From positions 588,818 through 652,817 of the forward strand of contig JAEYAW010000030.1 in assembly GCA_023404675.1 (NCBI GenBank): a stretch of DNA of 64,000 nt, given 5' to 3'. The DNA comes from Pseudomonadota bacterium (GTDB taxonomy: Bacteria > Pseudomonadota > Alphaproteobacteria > Rhizobiales > Xanthobacteraceae). The notes beneath the pieces are model-generated. The model was not told where the DNA came from, made no database searches, and saw nothing but the letters and a program-made list of their open reading frames with translations. Positions 52,882-61,997 of this stretch are shown one piece after another (the stretch's first letter is position 1; every line of letters starts with the position of its first letter). The translations under genes and the position numbers were made by a program.

Positions 52882-54267
52882 TCAGTGCCGCCGCTTGCGC
52901 TTGTGCGCGAAGGGATTGGCCTTCTCCCGCAATGAAATGCGGATCGGCGTGCCGGGCAGATCGAAATTGGCGCGCAGACCGTTCGTCAGATAGCGCAGAT
53001 ACGATTCCGGCACCGCGTCGGCGCGGGTGCAGAACACCACGAAGCTCGGCGGACGCGCCTTCACCTGCGTCATGTAGTTCATCTTCAACCGAGAGCCGGA
53101 TTTCGCCGGCGGCGGATTGGCTTGAACCGCCTGTTCAAACCAGCGATTGAGCGCGCTCGTCGTCGTGCGCTGATTCCACACCGCATAGGCATCGACGATG
53201 GCATCCATCAGCCGGTCGACGCCCTCGCCTGTGAACCCGGACACTGCGACGATCGGCACGCCCTTGATCTGCGGCAGCAGATGGTCCGCATCGAGCCGGA
53301 GCGAGGAGATCAGTCCCGGCTGGCGCTCCATCAGATCCCACTTGTTGACCGCGATCACAACGGCGCGCCCTTCGCGCTCGATCAGATCGGCGATACGCAG
53401 ATCCTGCTCCTCGAAGCGATGCATGGCGTCCATCATCAGCACCACGACTTCGGCAAAGCGCACCGCGCGCAGCGTGTCGGCCACCGACAGCTTTTCCAGC
53501 TTCTCCTCGATGCGCGCGCGGCGGCGCAGGCCCGCCGTATCGAACACCCGGAACGCACGGCCCTGCCAGTCGAGTTCGACCGCGATGGAATCGCGCGTGG
53601 TCCCGGCCTGATCGCTGGTGAGCAGCCGCTCCTCGCCGATCAGGTAATTGATGAGCGTCGACTTGCCCGCATTGGGACGGCCGACGATGGCGACGCGGAT
53701 GGGACGAACGACTCCCGTCTCGCCACTTTCATCGTGGTCTTCGCTTTCCTCGTCCTCATCGTCGCGCTCGGGCTCGGGCATCAGGTCCTTGAGCGCGTCG
53801 TAGAGATCGCCCATGCCCTCGCCATGCTCGGCGGAGATCGGCACCGGCTCGCCGAGCCCGAGCGCGTAGGATTCCAGAATGCCGGCCTCGCCCTGCCGCC
53901 CCTCGCTCTTGTTCGCCACCAGCACCACCGGCTTGCCGGCGCGGCGGACCAGATCGGCGAAGGTTTCGTCGGCCGGCGTCAGGCCGCTACGCGCATCGAC
54001 GATGAACATCAGCGCGTCGGCGCCCCGGATCGCCGTCTCGGTCTGCTCCTGCATGCGGGCAGCGAGCGATCCCGCCGGCCCGGTATCGAGCCCGGCGGTG
54101 TCGATGATGGTAAACGAAAGGTCACCGAGGTGCGCCTCGCCCTCGCGGCGGTCGCGCGTCACCCCCGGCTGGTCGTCGACCAGCGCGAGCTTCTGACCGA
54201 CAAGACGGTTGAACAGCGTTGATTTGCCGACATTGGGCCGGCCGATAATGGCGATCGTGAATGACAT
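52882..54267 (-). CDS. der: Ribosome-assembly GTPase Der (EngA)
   Basis: Der is the double-GTPase that helps assemble the large ribosomal subunit. The 461-residue product has two G-domains: the first with IIGRPNVGKSTLFNRL, GVTRDRREG, DTAGLD and NKSE; the second (from about 190) with IVGRPNAGKSTLINYL, GTTRDS, DTAGLRRR and NKWD. An acidic linker (DDEDEESEDHDESGE) separates them and a KH-like C-terminal domain ends at a basic tail. It is the last gene of a minus-strand run that includes panB and the YfgM-like gene. Confidence 0.97.
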   Translation of the reverse strand: MSFTIAIIGRPNVGKSTLFNRLVGQKLALVDDQPGVTRDRREGEAHLGDLSFTIIDTAGLDTGPAGSLAARMQEQTETAIRGADALMFIVDARSGLTPADETFADLVRRAGKPVVLVANKSEGRQGEAGILESYALGLGEPVPISAEHGEGMGDLYDALKDLMPEPERDDEDEESEDHDESGETGVVRPIRVAIVGRPNAGKSTLINYLIGEERLLTSDQAGTTRDSIAVELDWQGRAFRVFDTAGLRRRARIEEKLEKLSVADTLRAVRFAEVVVLMMDAMHRFEEQDLRIADLIEREGRAVVIAVNKWDLMERQPGLISSLRLDADHLLPQIKGVPIVAVSGFTGEGVDRLMDAIVDAYAVWNQRTTTSALNRWFEQAVQANPPPAKSGSRLKMNYMTQVKARPPSFVVFCTRADAVPESYLRYLTNGLRANFDLPGTPIRISLREKANPFAHKRKRRH

Positions 54268-54310
54268 GCGCTCATCCGTGCGCCGGGGCGCGCATCAGGT
54301 CAATGAAAAG

Positions 54311-54823
54311 TCAGCGCTGGAAACTGCCGCTCGGGAGCGGAGCCGGAAACGACGAACTGTTCTGGCCCTGCTGCTGCGACGACGATGTGGGTTGCGACTG
54401 GGTGGTGTCGCTCTCCTCGCGCGGCGGCGCGGTGATGCTCCGGCGATGAGCCGTGCGCTTGGCCCTCGGCGGCGGGGCGGCGGCGTCGGCCTCAGGCGCG
54501 GCCTCGACCGGCGCAGCGCTGCTGCTGCGACTGCGGCCGCGCGGCGCGGGTTGTTCCTGCACGGGCGCGGCCTCGACCTGCGGAACGGGAGCCGGCTGCG
54601 CGTGCGCGCCTTTGTACATGTCCGGCGGAATGCCCTGATCGACGCCCGGCACGCCTTCCGGAAACACCGCCCGGCGCTCGCCCGGCAGCTTCTTCTTGGT
54701 GTCCAGAAAATCCAGCCAGCTGCTCGGATCGAAATCGTTGAGCGCGCCGCCACCGCAGCCACCGAGGGCGCCACCAAAGGTGCCAAGGACGGCAAGGAGA
54801 ATGAGGCGTCGGAATACGGTCAT
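54311..54823 (-). CDS. Proline/serine-rich lipoprotein of unknown function
   Basis: A 170-residue protein with a lipoprotein signal (FRRLILLAVLGTFGGALGGC, Cys at about 22), a short conserved-looking segment SWLDFLDTKKKLPGERRAVFPEGVPG, and a low-complexity C-terminal half rich in Pro, Ala, Ser and Gln. No catalytic motif. It is between the YfgM-like gene and der in the same direction; in YfgM/BamB-type clusters this position often holds small envelope proteins, so envelope assembly is a guess. Confidence 0.7.
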   Translation of the reverse strand: MTVFRRLILLAVLGTFGGALGGCGGGALNDFDPSSWLDFLDTKKKLPGERRAVFPEGVPGVDQGIPPDMYKGAHAQPAPVPQVEAAPVQEQPAPRGRSRSSSAAPVEAAPEADAAAPPPRAKRTAHRRSITAPPREESDTTQSQPTSSSQQQGQNSSSFPAPLPSGSFQR

Positions 54824-54859
54824 GCGCGCTTCTTCACTCGAACATCGGCCGGAGCCGGA

Positions 54860-55510
54860 TCAGCTCTTGGCGGTGGGCAGAATCGACTGCAAAGCCTCGG
54901 CACGGCTTCGCATGGTGGCGGGCGCCGAGGAATCGTTGGTAATGGCCTCGATCCACCCGCGCGCCGCAGCCGCGTCGTTGGCGCGCCAGGCCGACAGCGC
55001 CAGCAGTTCGCGGGCCGAATTCACGAAGCTGCGGCCGTTGCCGGTCGCCGGCTCCAGCATCGCCTTGATGTCGGCATAGCTCGCGGTCTGCAGCAGCAGG
55101 CTGCCGAGCCGGACGCGGGCGAGATCCTGGAATGCGCGCGGTGCGGAGGAATCGCCGATCACTTCGCCATAGATTTTCGCAGCAGCGCCGGAATCGGCCT
55201 TGGCCGCATCGGCGGCCGCCCGCAGCCGGCTGAGCGTGCGATAGCCTCGCGGCGCGTTGGCGGCGAGCTTGAGGAAGGCCGCCTCGGCGTCGGCGGACTT
55301 GCCATCCTCGTTCAGCGCGACCGCTGCCTCAAAAGCCACGCTTGCCTCTGCGGCGCGGCGCTGCTCGTACCACATCCAGCCGCGCCACCCACCCACGGCC
55401 ACGACGACCAGCACGGCGGCGGCGATGATCAGGCCGCCAAACCGCTGCCAGATCTTGCGAAGCTGTTCGCGGCGCAGCTCCTCATCGATTTCACTAAAAA
55501 TTTCAGTCAC
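54860..55510 (-). CDS. YfgM-like TPR membrane protein
   Basis: A 216-residue protein with the YfgM pattern: hydrophilic N-terminus TEIFSEIDEELRREQLRKIWQRFG, one transmembrane helix (GLIIAAAVLVVVAVGGWRGW), then TPR-like helices (YEQRRAAEASVAFEAAVAL, GYRTLSRLRAAADAAK). YfgM in E. coli is a periplasmic chaperone partner of the Sec translocon. GTG 55510 has GGGG at good spacing and gives the family-typical N-terminus; ATG 55522 adds four residues. It is downstream of panB in a minus-strand run. Confidence 0.78.
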   Translation of the reverse strand: MTEIFSEIDEELRREQLRKIWQRFGGLIIAAAVLVVVAVGGWRGWMWYEQRRAAEASVAFEAAVALNEDGKSADAEAAFLKLAANAPRGYRTLSRLRAAADAAKADSGAAAKIYGEVIGDSSAPRAFQDLARVRLGSLLLQTASYADIKAMLEPATGNGRSFVNSARELLALSAWRANDAAAARGWIEAITNDSSAPATMRSRAEALQSILPTAKS

Positions 55511-55631
55511 TTGAAACCCCATTCCGACGCGAAGATATGCTCGCGGCCGGCACCCAGAACGGCCGCGATAGCGTATCGGTATGGCGGTGACAAGGCAAAG
55601 CTGTCCGGCCCGCCTTGGTTTCGATTCCGGC

Positions 55632-56453
55632 TCAGGACTTCTTCATTCCGTAGACGTGCTCGGGGCCGGGGAAGGCCCGCGACCTCACGTCGCGGGCATA
55701 GCCCTCGATGGCGGCCTCGATCATCGGACCGAGTTCACCGTAACGGCGCACGAATTTCGGCACGCGCGGGGACAGGCCCAGCATGTCCTCCAGCACCAGG
55801 ACCTGGCCGTCGCAGGCCGGGCTCGCGCCGATGCCGATGGTCGGGATCGCGATACTCTCGGTCATTTTGCGCGCGAGCGGCTCGGCCACCGCCTCCACCA
55901 CCACGGCGAATGCGCCAGCTTCCGCCACGGCCTTCGCGTCCGCTTCAAGCGGCGCCCAGTTCGCTTCCTCGCGGCCCTGCGCGCGGAACGAGCCCAGTGT
56001 GTTGATCGACTGCGGGGTGAGGCCGATATGGCCCATCACGGGCACGCCGCGCCCGGTGAGGAAGGCGATCGTCTCCGCCATGCGCACGCCGCCTTCCAGC
56101 TTCACCGCGCCGGCGCGGGTTTCCTTGAGGATGCGCGCCGCCGAATGAAACGCCTGTTCCTTCGAGGCCTCGTAGGACCCGAACGGCATGTCCACCACGA
56201 CCAGCGCGCGCTCGGAGCCGCGCATCACCGCGCGTCCCTGCAGGATCATCATGTCGAGCGTCACCGGCAGCGTCGTCTCGAAGCCGTGCATCACGTTGCC
56301 GAGCGAGTCACCGACGAGAATCATGTCGCAATAGCGGTCCACCAGCGCGGCGGTGTGGGCGTGATAGGAGGTCAGCATCACCAGCGGGTCGCCGCCCTTG
56401 CGCGCGAGAACATCCGGCGCGGTGGTGCGCTTGATTGCAGACTGGACCGACAT
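55632..56453 (-). CDS. panB: 3-methyl-2-oxobutanoate hydroxymethyltransferase PanB
   Basis: PanB converts 2-oxoisovalerate to ketopantoate in pantothenate and CoA synthesis. The 273-residue product is a TIM-barrel enzyme with the conserved LTSYHAHTAALVDRYCDMILVGDSLG (metal/substrate), MPFGSYE, AVKLEGG and GASPACDGQVLVLEDMLGL motifs. Length is typical. It follows the NnrU gene by 5 bp and lies upstream of the YfgM-like gene; no panC is present. Confidence 0.95.
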   Translation of the reverse strand: MSVQSAIKRTTAPDVLARKGGDPLVMLTSYHAHTAALVDRYCDMILVGDSLGNVMHGFETTLPVTLDMMILQGRAVMRGSERALVVVDMPFGSYEASKEQAFHSAARILKETRAGAVKLEGGVRMAETIAFLTGRGVPVMGHIGLTPQSINTLGSFRAQGREEANWAPLEADAKAVAEAGAFAVVVEAVAEPLARKMTESIAIPTIGIGASPACDGQVLVLEDMLGLSPRVPKFVRRYGELGPMIEAAIEGYARDVRSRAFPGPEHVYGMKKS

Positions 56454-56458
56454 TGAAC

Positions 56459-57043
56459 TTACACTCCGACGACAGGAACCCCGATCACCACGGGGTGGAA
56501 CACAAAGACCAGCGCCAGATAGGCGACGATGCCGACCGCCACCGCGATCAGATCATTGCCCCTGCCACCGACGGGAATCGGAGGCGCGCCGGCATCAGGA
56601 CGATGCTTCAGCGAGATGCGGTCATAGACCGCCCATGCGAGGAATCCGCCGAACAGGATCATCGAGCCGAGATCGCCGTTGGCAAGCAGATGCGCGAGCG
56701 CCCACAGCTTGATCGCGGTGATCATCGGATGACGCACGACGGTGTAGATGCGCCCGCGGATATAAGCCGCCACGATCAGCACCGCAGCGGGCAACATCAG
56801 CGCCAGCGCCAGATGGCGCGTCCACACCGGCGGATACCAGACGTTGATCCAGCCATCGGCGCGATAGCGCGCGAACCCATAAATGATCAGCGCAAGTCCC
56901 AGAGCCGATACGAGGCTGTAGACCCCCTTGTAGGCCCCCTCTCCGATGCGCGCGATGACGCGGGCACGCAGATCCCGTCGTGTCGTCAGCGTGTGAACGC
57001 CAAGGAACAGCACCAGCCCGACAATCATAATTGTCAGCCCCAT
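56459..57043 (-). CDS. NnrU family membrane protein
   Basis: NnrU proteins are small integral membrane proteins with an isoprenylcysteine-methyltransferase-like fold, linked to denitrification in some Rhizobiales. The 194-residue product has about five helices and the family motif GRIYTVVRHPMITAIKLWALAHLLANGDLGSMILFGGFLAWAVYDR. ATG 57043 is preceded by GAAGGAGAG. No nitric-oxide or nitrite reductase gene is near, so a respiratory link is not supported here. It is the first gene of the minus-strand run and divergent from the binding-protein gene. Confidence 0.82.
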   Translation of the reverse strand: MGLTIMIVGLVLFLGVHTLTTRRDLRARVIARIGEGAYKGVYSLVSALGLALIIYGFARYRADGWINVWYPPVWTRHLALALMLPAAVLIVAAYIRGRIYTVVRHPMITAIKLWALAHLLANGDLGSMILFGGFLAWAVYDRISLKHRPDAGAPPIPVGGRGNDLIAVAVGIVAYLALVFVFHPVVIGVPVVGV

Positions 57044-57291
57044 CGCGTTTCTCTCCTTCGCCCTGCATGCGCGCCGCGACAACGGATCGTCATTGGCGGA
57101 CCTTGTTCGAGGCGCGACCGAAGGCCGCGCGTGTTGCGGTATACTGAAATCCGGGCAAGATTGGCAACGTATTGCCGGGCCGTCCGGCCCGATCGTATCC
57201 TGTCCACGGTCGCCGCCTGCTGGCGGTTCGCGCATTGCAAATTCAGCAGGCGGATGGCAGGGAGACAGCTTGAAGCGAGGATTGCCGTTCA

Positions 57292-58062
57292 ATGACCTTC
57301 CGACGTGTCGTTGCGGCGGCGGTGGCCGCCCAGTTGCTGTTCCTTCTTCCGTCTCCCGGCAAGACCGCGGAAATCAAGGCGATCGTCGATAGCGAACTCG
57401 CGCCGGCCTATCAGAGCCTGGTGCCGCAGTTCGAGAAGATCACAGGCGTCACTGTCAAGACGACCATCGAGCCGGGTGTCACGCCGGACAAACTCGCAAC
57501 GGGGGAAGAGGCCGACGTGGTGATCGGGCCTGTCACCTCCGTCATGGACCTCATCAAGCAAGGCAAGGTGATGGGCGACACGCGCGCCGATCTGGCCCGC
57601 TCCCAGGTCGGGATCGCGGTCCGCAGCGGCACTGCCGCGCCCGACATCGGGACAGCGAACGCGCTGAAGAACGCGCTGGTTGCGGCCGGGTCCATCAGCT
57701 ACCCCGCCACGCCGGAGGGAACGGCGCTCGCCGCCGACCTGTTCAAGCGGCTCGGGATTGCGGACGCTGTGAAGGACAAGGCCAGGCCGGCGACGAACGC
57801 GGGCGTGGCCGCCACGCTGGCGCGCGGCGAGGCTGACATCGGGCTCGACTACGCCAACGCCCTCACCGCAGTACCCGGCATCGATTATGTCGGCCGCCTG
57901 CCCGCGCGGCTCCAGCATGCGCCGCTGCTGGTCGCCGGCGTTGCCACGAAATCCAAGGAACAGGATGCCGCCGAGGCGCTCATCAAGTTCCTTTCCGCTC
58001 CGATCGCCTTTCCGACGATGATCGCGAGCGGCAGCATCCCGGCCGACATGGAAGCGCGGTAG
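57292..58062 (+). CDS. Orphan ABC-type substrate-binding protein, ModA-like
   Basis: A 256-residue periplasmic binding protein. A signal peptide (FRRVVAAAVAAQLLFLLP) precedes the mature domain KAIVDSELAPAYQSLVPQFEKITG, then GEEADVVIGPVTSVMDLI and SRSQVGIAVRSGTAAPDIG, which resemble molybdate/tungstate-binding ModA proteins and related polyatomic-anion binders. The ligand is not certain. No permease or ATPase gene is adjacent, so the protein may work with a transporter elsewhere. A hairpin CGGGCCG-TC-CGGCCCG (57176-57191) and a TATACT (57140-57145) lie upstream; I did not recognise a riboswitch. It is convergent with prfC (8-bp gap). Confidence 0.78.
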   Translation: MTFRRVVAAAVAAQLLFLLPSPGKTAEIKAIVDSELAPAYQSLVPQFEKITGVTVKTTIEPGVTPDKLATGEEADVVIGPVTSVMDLIKQGKVMGDTRADLARSQVGIAVRSGTAAPDIGTANALKNALVAAGSISYPATPEGTALAADLFKRLGIADAVKDKARPATNAGVAATLARGEADIGLDYANALTAVPGIDYVGRLPARLQHAPLLVAGVATKSKEQDAAEALIKFLSAPIAFPTMIASGSIPADMEAR

Positions 58063-58070
58063 GTTGGCGC

Positions 58071-59699
58071 CTACGCCGCCGCCTGTTTCTTCACGTCCTT
58101 GACGCTGGCGAAGGTGATGCCTTCGGTGCGCTCGCGCGTGTAATCCAGATAGAACTGGTTGCGCGCGAGGAAGACCAGATCGCCATCGACATCCTCGGCG
58201 ATGCTCGATCCGTTGGCATTGACGAACGCATCGTAAGCCTTGCGGTCTTCGATCCGGAACCAGCGCGCCAGCGAGAACTCGCTCGGCTCGAACTCGACCG
58301 GCAGGCCATATTCGGCATCCAGCCGCGCCTTGAGCACGTCGAGCTGCAGTTGCCCGACGACACCGACCAGCGCGGGCGAGCCGTCGCGCGGACGGAATAC
58401 CTGCACGACGCCCTCCTCCGACATCTGCTGCAGGGCTTCCTTCAGCTTCTTCGCCTTCATCGCGTCCGTCAGCCGCACGCGGCGCAAGATTTCCGGTGCG
58501 AAGCTTGGCACGCCGACGAAGGTGATGTCCTCGCCTTCCGTCAGCGTGTCGCCGATACGCAGCGTGCCGTGATTGGGAATGCCGACCACATCGCCCGCAT
58601 AGGCCTCGTCCGCCAGCGCGCGATCCTGCGCGAAGAAGAACTGCGGCGAGGACAGGCTCATCGGCTTGCCGGTGCGGCTCAGCTTCGCCTTCATGCCGCG
58701 CACCAGCTTGCCCGAGCACAGCCGCGCGAAGGCGATGCGGTCGCGGTGGTTCGGGTCCATGTTCGCCTGAATCTTGAAGACGAACGCCGTCATCCGCGCC
58801 TCGTCGGCCTCGACCTTGCGGCGGTCGGCCGCCTGCGCGCGCGGCGGCGGCGCGTAGCGGCCGAGCCCTTCCAGCAGATCGCCAACGCCGAAATTGCGCA
58901 GCGCCGATCCGAAGAACACCGGCGTCAGATGCCCCTCGCAAAAATCCTCCAGCACGAACGGCTTGCAGGCCGCGCCGACCAGTTCGAGTTCGTCGCGAAC
59001 GGCCGCCACGTCGAGATTGGGGCTGCGCGCGGCGAGATCGGCGAGGTCGATCTGCTCGGCCGCCCCGGTCTTGGCGCCGCCGCCGTCCAGCAGGCGGATG
59101 CCGCCGGTCGCCATGTCGTAGGTGCCGAGGAAGTCGCGGCCGCGTCCGACCGGCCAGGTCATCGGGGTGGTGTCGAGCGCCAGCGTCTTCTCGATCTCGT
59201 CGAGCAGGTCGAACGGATCGCGGGTCTCGCGGTCCATCTTGTTGATGAAGGTGATGATCGGGATGTCGCGCAGCCGGCACACCTCGAACAGCTTGCGGGT
59301 GCGCGCCTCGATGCCCTTGGCGGCGTCGATCACCATCACGGCGGAATCGACCGCCGTCAGCGTGCGATAGGTATCTTCCGAAAAGTCTTCGTGGCCCGGC
59401 GTATCGAGCAGGTTGAAGACAAGATCCTGAAACTCGAAGGTCATCACCGAGGTGACCACCGAGATGCCGCGATCCCGCTCGATCTTCATCCAGTCCGAGC
59501 GCGTGTTGCGCCGCTCGCCCTTGGCCTTGACCTGCCCGGCGAGATTGATCGCGCCGCCGAACAGCAGCAGCTTTTCGGTCAGGGTCGTCTTGCCGGCGTC
59601 AGGATGCGAGATGATGGCAAAGGTCCGCCGCCGCGCGACTTCGTGCGCAAGCGTCGGAGCCCCCTCCGGGGCGGCGGTGGTCGTGGCGAGTTCGGTCAT
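58071..59699 (-). CDS. prfC: Peptide chain release factor 3
   Basis: RF3 is the GTPase that removes RF1/RF2 from the ribosome after termination. The 542-residue product has the translational GTPase domain (AIISHPDAGKTTLTEKLL, DTPGHEDFSEDTYR, NKMDRETRDP) followed by domains II and III, with the conserved FKIQANMDPNHRDRIAFARL and EFEPSEFSLARWF motifs. ATG 59699 gives the domain start (MTELATTTAAPEGAP); the frame continues open upstream without a good start. It is not in an obvious operon. Confidence 0.96.
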   Translation of the reverse strand: MTELATTTAAPEGAPTLAHEVARRRTFAIISHPDAGKTTLTEKLLLFGGAINLAGQVKAKGERRNTRSDWMKIERDRGISVVTSVMTFEFQDLVFNLLDTPGHEDFSEDTYRTLTAVDSAVMVIDAAKGIEARTRKLFEVCRLRDIPIITFINKMDRETRDPFDLLDEIEKTLALDTTPMTWPVGRGRDFLGTYDMATGGIRLLDGGGAKTGAAEQIDLADLAARSPNLDVAAVRDELELVGAACKPFVLEDFCEGHLTPVFFGSALRNFGVGDLLEGLGRYAPPPRAQAADRRKVEADEARMTAFVFKIQANMDPNHRDRIAFARLCSGKLVRGMKAKLSRTGKPMSLSSPQFFFAQDRALADEAYAGDVVGIPNHGTLRIGDTLTEGEDITFVGVPSFAPEILRRVRLTDAMKAKKLKEALQQMSEEGVVQVFRPRDGSPALVGVVGQLQLDVLKARLDAEYGLPVEFEPSEFSLARWFRIEDRKAYDAFVNANGSSIAEDVDGDLVFLARNQFYLDYTRERTEGITFASVKDVKKQAAA

Positions 59700-59828
59700 G
59701 GGCGAGGCTGTGACAGGGAAACGCGACCGGATCAAGGTGCTTGGCGTCGGCGGACACCAGTTCATGCATTTGCATGTTTGTCGCCGGATGATAAGATCCC
59801 GGCCAAACAACCGGAGACATGACGCATC

Positions 59829-60143
59829 ATGGCGTGGCTGCTGCTTGGAATTGCCGGCCTTCTGGAAGTCGGCTGGGCCATCGGCCTGAAATACACGGAA
59901 GGGTTTTCGCGCCCGGTTCCGACCATCCTGACCGTGATCTGCATGGTGGCGAGCGTTGTCCTGCTGGGACTCTCGCTCAAGTCGCTGCCGGTCGGAACGG
60001 CTTATGCGGTATGGACCGGGATCGGCAGCGTCGGCACCGCAATCCTCGGCATCGTGCTGTTCAACGATCCGGCGACGGCGGCCCGCCTCGCCTGCATCGG
60101 CCTCATCGTCTGCGGGATCGTCGGGCTGAAGATCGTCACCTGA
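59829..60143 (+). CDS. gdx: SMR-family guanidinium/quaternary-ammonium efflux protein (SugE/Gdx)
   Basis: A 104-residue four-helix membrane protein of the small multidrug resistance family, the SugE/Gdx branch, whose E. coli member exports guanidinium. The key Glu13 in AGLLEVGWAIGLKYTEGF, the SGSVGTAILGIVLF-like helix and the conserved GTAYAVWTGIG are visible; the W-A-I-G-L-K-Y pattern follows Gdx rather than EmrE. Guanidine riboswitches often precede gdx, but I found none in the 129-bp upstream region. It is convergent with the amidase gene. Confidence 0.85.
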   Translation: MAWLLLGIAGLLEVGWAIGLKYTEGFSRPVPTILTVICMVASVVLLGLSLKSLPVGTAYAVWTGIGSVGTAILGIVLFNDPATAARLACIGLIVCGIVGLKIVT

Positions 60144-60155
60144 CCGGACCTCCGA

Positions 60156-60189
60156 GGATGCCCGCCGGACCACCGGCCGGCGGGCATCC
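60156..60189. terminator. Hairpin between convergent gdx and amidase genes
   Basis: GGATGCCCGCCGG / CCGGCGGGCATCC is a perfect 13-bp stem with an 8-nt loop. There is no T-run on either side, so it is a possible terminator only. Confidence 0.55.
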
Positions 60190-60203
60190 GGGCATGTTCC
60201 AGC

Positions 60204-61826
60204 TCAGTCCATGCGATCCCAAAGCTGGCGCACCAGCATCCCCGCGCGCTTCTCGATGGTCGCGGCGGCGTCGAGGGCCAGATCCTCGCGATAGCGACCC
60301 GCGATCAGTTGCACGCCGATCGGCTTGCCGTCGTGCAGGGCGACCGGCACCACCGCGCCCGGCAGTCCCAGCACGTTGATCGCGGAGATGAAGCGGATGT
60401 CGTTCCAGAAAATCTCGAGGGCGCGCTCGGGGCTTTCGGCATCCGCGCGCGGGCCCGGCGTCGGCTGCACCGAGGTCGGAGCCAGCACCACCGGATACTC
60501 CTCGAAGAACAGCTGCCACGCCCGGATGTGGCGGTTGCGCGTGGAGGTCGCCTTCATCCAGCCCGCCAGATCCAGCACGTTGGCCTTCTTCTTCATGCCG
60601 GACCAGGCCCTGTGGAAGTCCTCGGACGCCACCGCCAGCATGTTGGCTTCCTGCAGCACCATGGTCTCGTTCGAGATGATGTCGCACCAGGTCTGCCAGA
60701 CGCCGTTGATGTCGGGCACCTCGACCTCGGTGACGCGATAGCCGCCGCGCTCCAGATGGTCGGCGGCCTGCCGCAGAGCCGCCTTGACCGAGGGGTGGAC
60801 TTTCATGTCGCCGGGCAGTTTCGCCAGCGCGACCTTGATCGGCTTCTTCTGCGCCGGTCCTTCGAGCGGCGCGGGCACCCACCACGGATCGCGCGGATCG
60901 CGCACGCTCATCACGCCGAGCGCCATCCGGACGTCGGCGACGCTGCGCGCCAGCGGCCCCTGCGACGACATCAGATGCGCCAGCATCGGCCGCTCGGCGG
61001 CGGCGCTTTCGTTAAAGGCGGGAATGCGCCCCTGCGTCGGCTTGATCGTGACCACGCCATTGCAGTGCGCCGGCCAGCGCAGCGACCCGCCGATGTCGTT
61101 GCCGTGCGCGATGGTGCCGATGCCGGCCGCCACCGCCGAACCCGCGCCGCCCGACGAGCCGCCGCAGGTGATGTCGTCCCGCCAGGGGTTCAGGGTGAGC
61201 CCATGCAGCGGATTGTCGGTGAAGCCGCGGAAGGAGAACTCCGGGGTGTTCGTCAACCCGAGGATGACGGCGCCGGCCTTGCGGAGATTGCGCACCACCG
61301 GCGAATCCGACGGCGCGATCGTGCCGAGCAACGCCGGGACACCGTTGGGGTTCGGATGCCCCTCGTAGTCGACGTTTTCCTTGATGGTGATCGGCACGCC
61401 GTGCAGAGGGCCGAGATTCGCGCCCTTGCGCACCTTGTCTGCCGCCTTGGCGGCGCGCAGCGCCTCCTCCGACAGATCGAAGACGACGGCGTTGAGCTTC
61501 GGATTGACGGCCTGCATGTGCGCGATATGCGCCTCGGTGACCTCCACCGAAGAGACCGCGCCGGAGCGGATCGCGGCAGCCGTATCGAGCGCGGACCACT
61601 GCCAGGCCGGGCCCTTCGGAAGGCGCGCCTTCGGCGCTGCGGATTTCGCCGCCTTGGCGCGCGAGGACGCCGCCTTGGCCCCCGCACGCTTGGCCCCCGC
61701 ACGCTTGGCCACAGCCACAGCCACAGGCCCGGCCTTGGCCGCCTTGCGGGCCGGGGCCTTTCTCGCCGTTTTTGCGGCCGTTGTTTTGGCCGCCTTCTTC
61801 TTGGTCTTTACCGAAGTCTTCGCCAC
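60204..61826 (-). CDS. Amidase with histone-H1-like lysine/alanine-rich N-terminal tail
   Basis: A 540-residue protein. Residues 74-540 form an amidase-signature hydrolase with the Ser-cisSer-Lys triad: K149 in PITIKENVDYEG, the cis-Ser in CGGSSGGAGSA (S224/225) and the nucleophile S248 in DIGGSLRWP. Residues 1-71 form a lysine/alanine-rich stretch with about 17 Lys and 6 Arg and no acidic residue, like the tail of histone H1 or bacterial H1-like proteins; part of it is duplicated (two KRAGA units, 15-bp repeats near 61680-61710). GTG 61826 has GGAG six bases upstream. The tail may bind nucleic acid or be a spacer. Substrate is unknown. Confidence 0.85.
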   Translation of the reverse strand: MAKTSVKTKKKAAKTTAAKTARKAPARKAAKAGPVAVAVAKRAGAKRAGAKAASSRAKAAKSAAPKARLPKGPAWQWSALDTAAAIRSGAVSSVEVTEAHIAHMQAVNPKLNAVVFDLSEEALRAAKAADKVRKGANLGPLHGVPITIKENVDYEGHPNPNGVPALLGTIAPSDSPVVRNLRKAGAVILGLTNTPEFSFRGFTDNPLHGLTLNPWRDDITCGGSSGGAGSAVAAGIGTIAHGNDIGGSLRWPAHCNGVVTIKPTQGRIPAFNESAAAERPMLAHLMSSQGPLARSVADVRMALGVMSVRDPRDPWWVPAPLEGPAQKKPIKVALAKLPGDMKVHPSVKAALRQAADHLERGGYRVTEVEVPDINGVWQTWCDIISNETMVLQEANMLAVASEDFHRAWSGMKKKANVLDLAGWMKATSTRNRHIRAWQLFFEEYPVVLAPTSVQPTPGPRADAESPERALEIFWNDIRFISAINVLGLPGAVVPVALHDGKPIGVQLIAGRYREDLALDAAATIEKRAGMLVRQLWDRMD

Positions 61827-61997
61827 GATTCGCTCCACGCTCAGTCGAATGACCGCAGCCTGCCAAGTCGGAATGGTCGGGGCAATGTGGAATATTCCGG
61901 CACGCGGTCGAATAAAACGCATGACGGGGATCAGAAGGCAGCGCCGGCCCGCCGCGCATCGGCCTCATCGCCCGCGGCTGCGTCCGACGGAAGGTCG

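Noticed and set aside
57100..57291. Molybdenum-cofactor riboswitch upstream of the ModA-like gene
   Set aside because: Only a simple 7-bp hairpin is visible; the conserved motif blocks of the Moco RNA are not seen.
59700..59828. Guanidine riboswitch upstream of the gdx gene
   Set aside because: The 129-nt leader has a CATGCA-TT-TGCATG palindrome (59763-59776) but none of the conserved guanidine-I, -II or -III motifs I could recognise.
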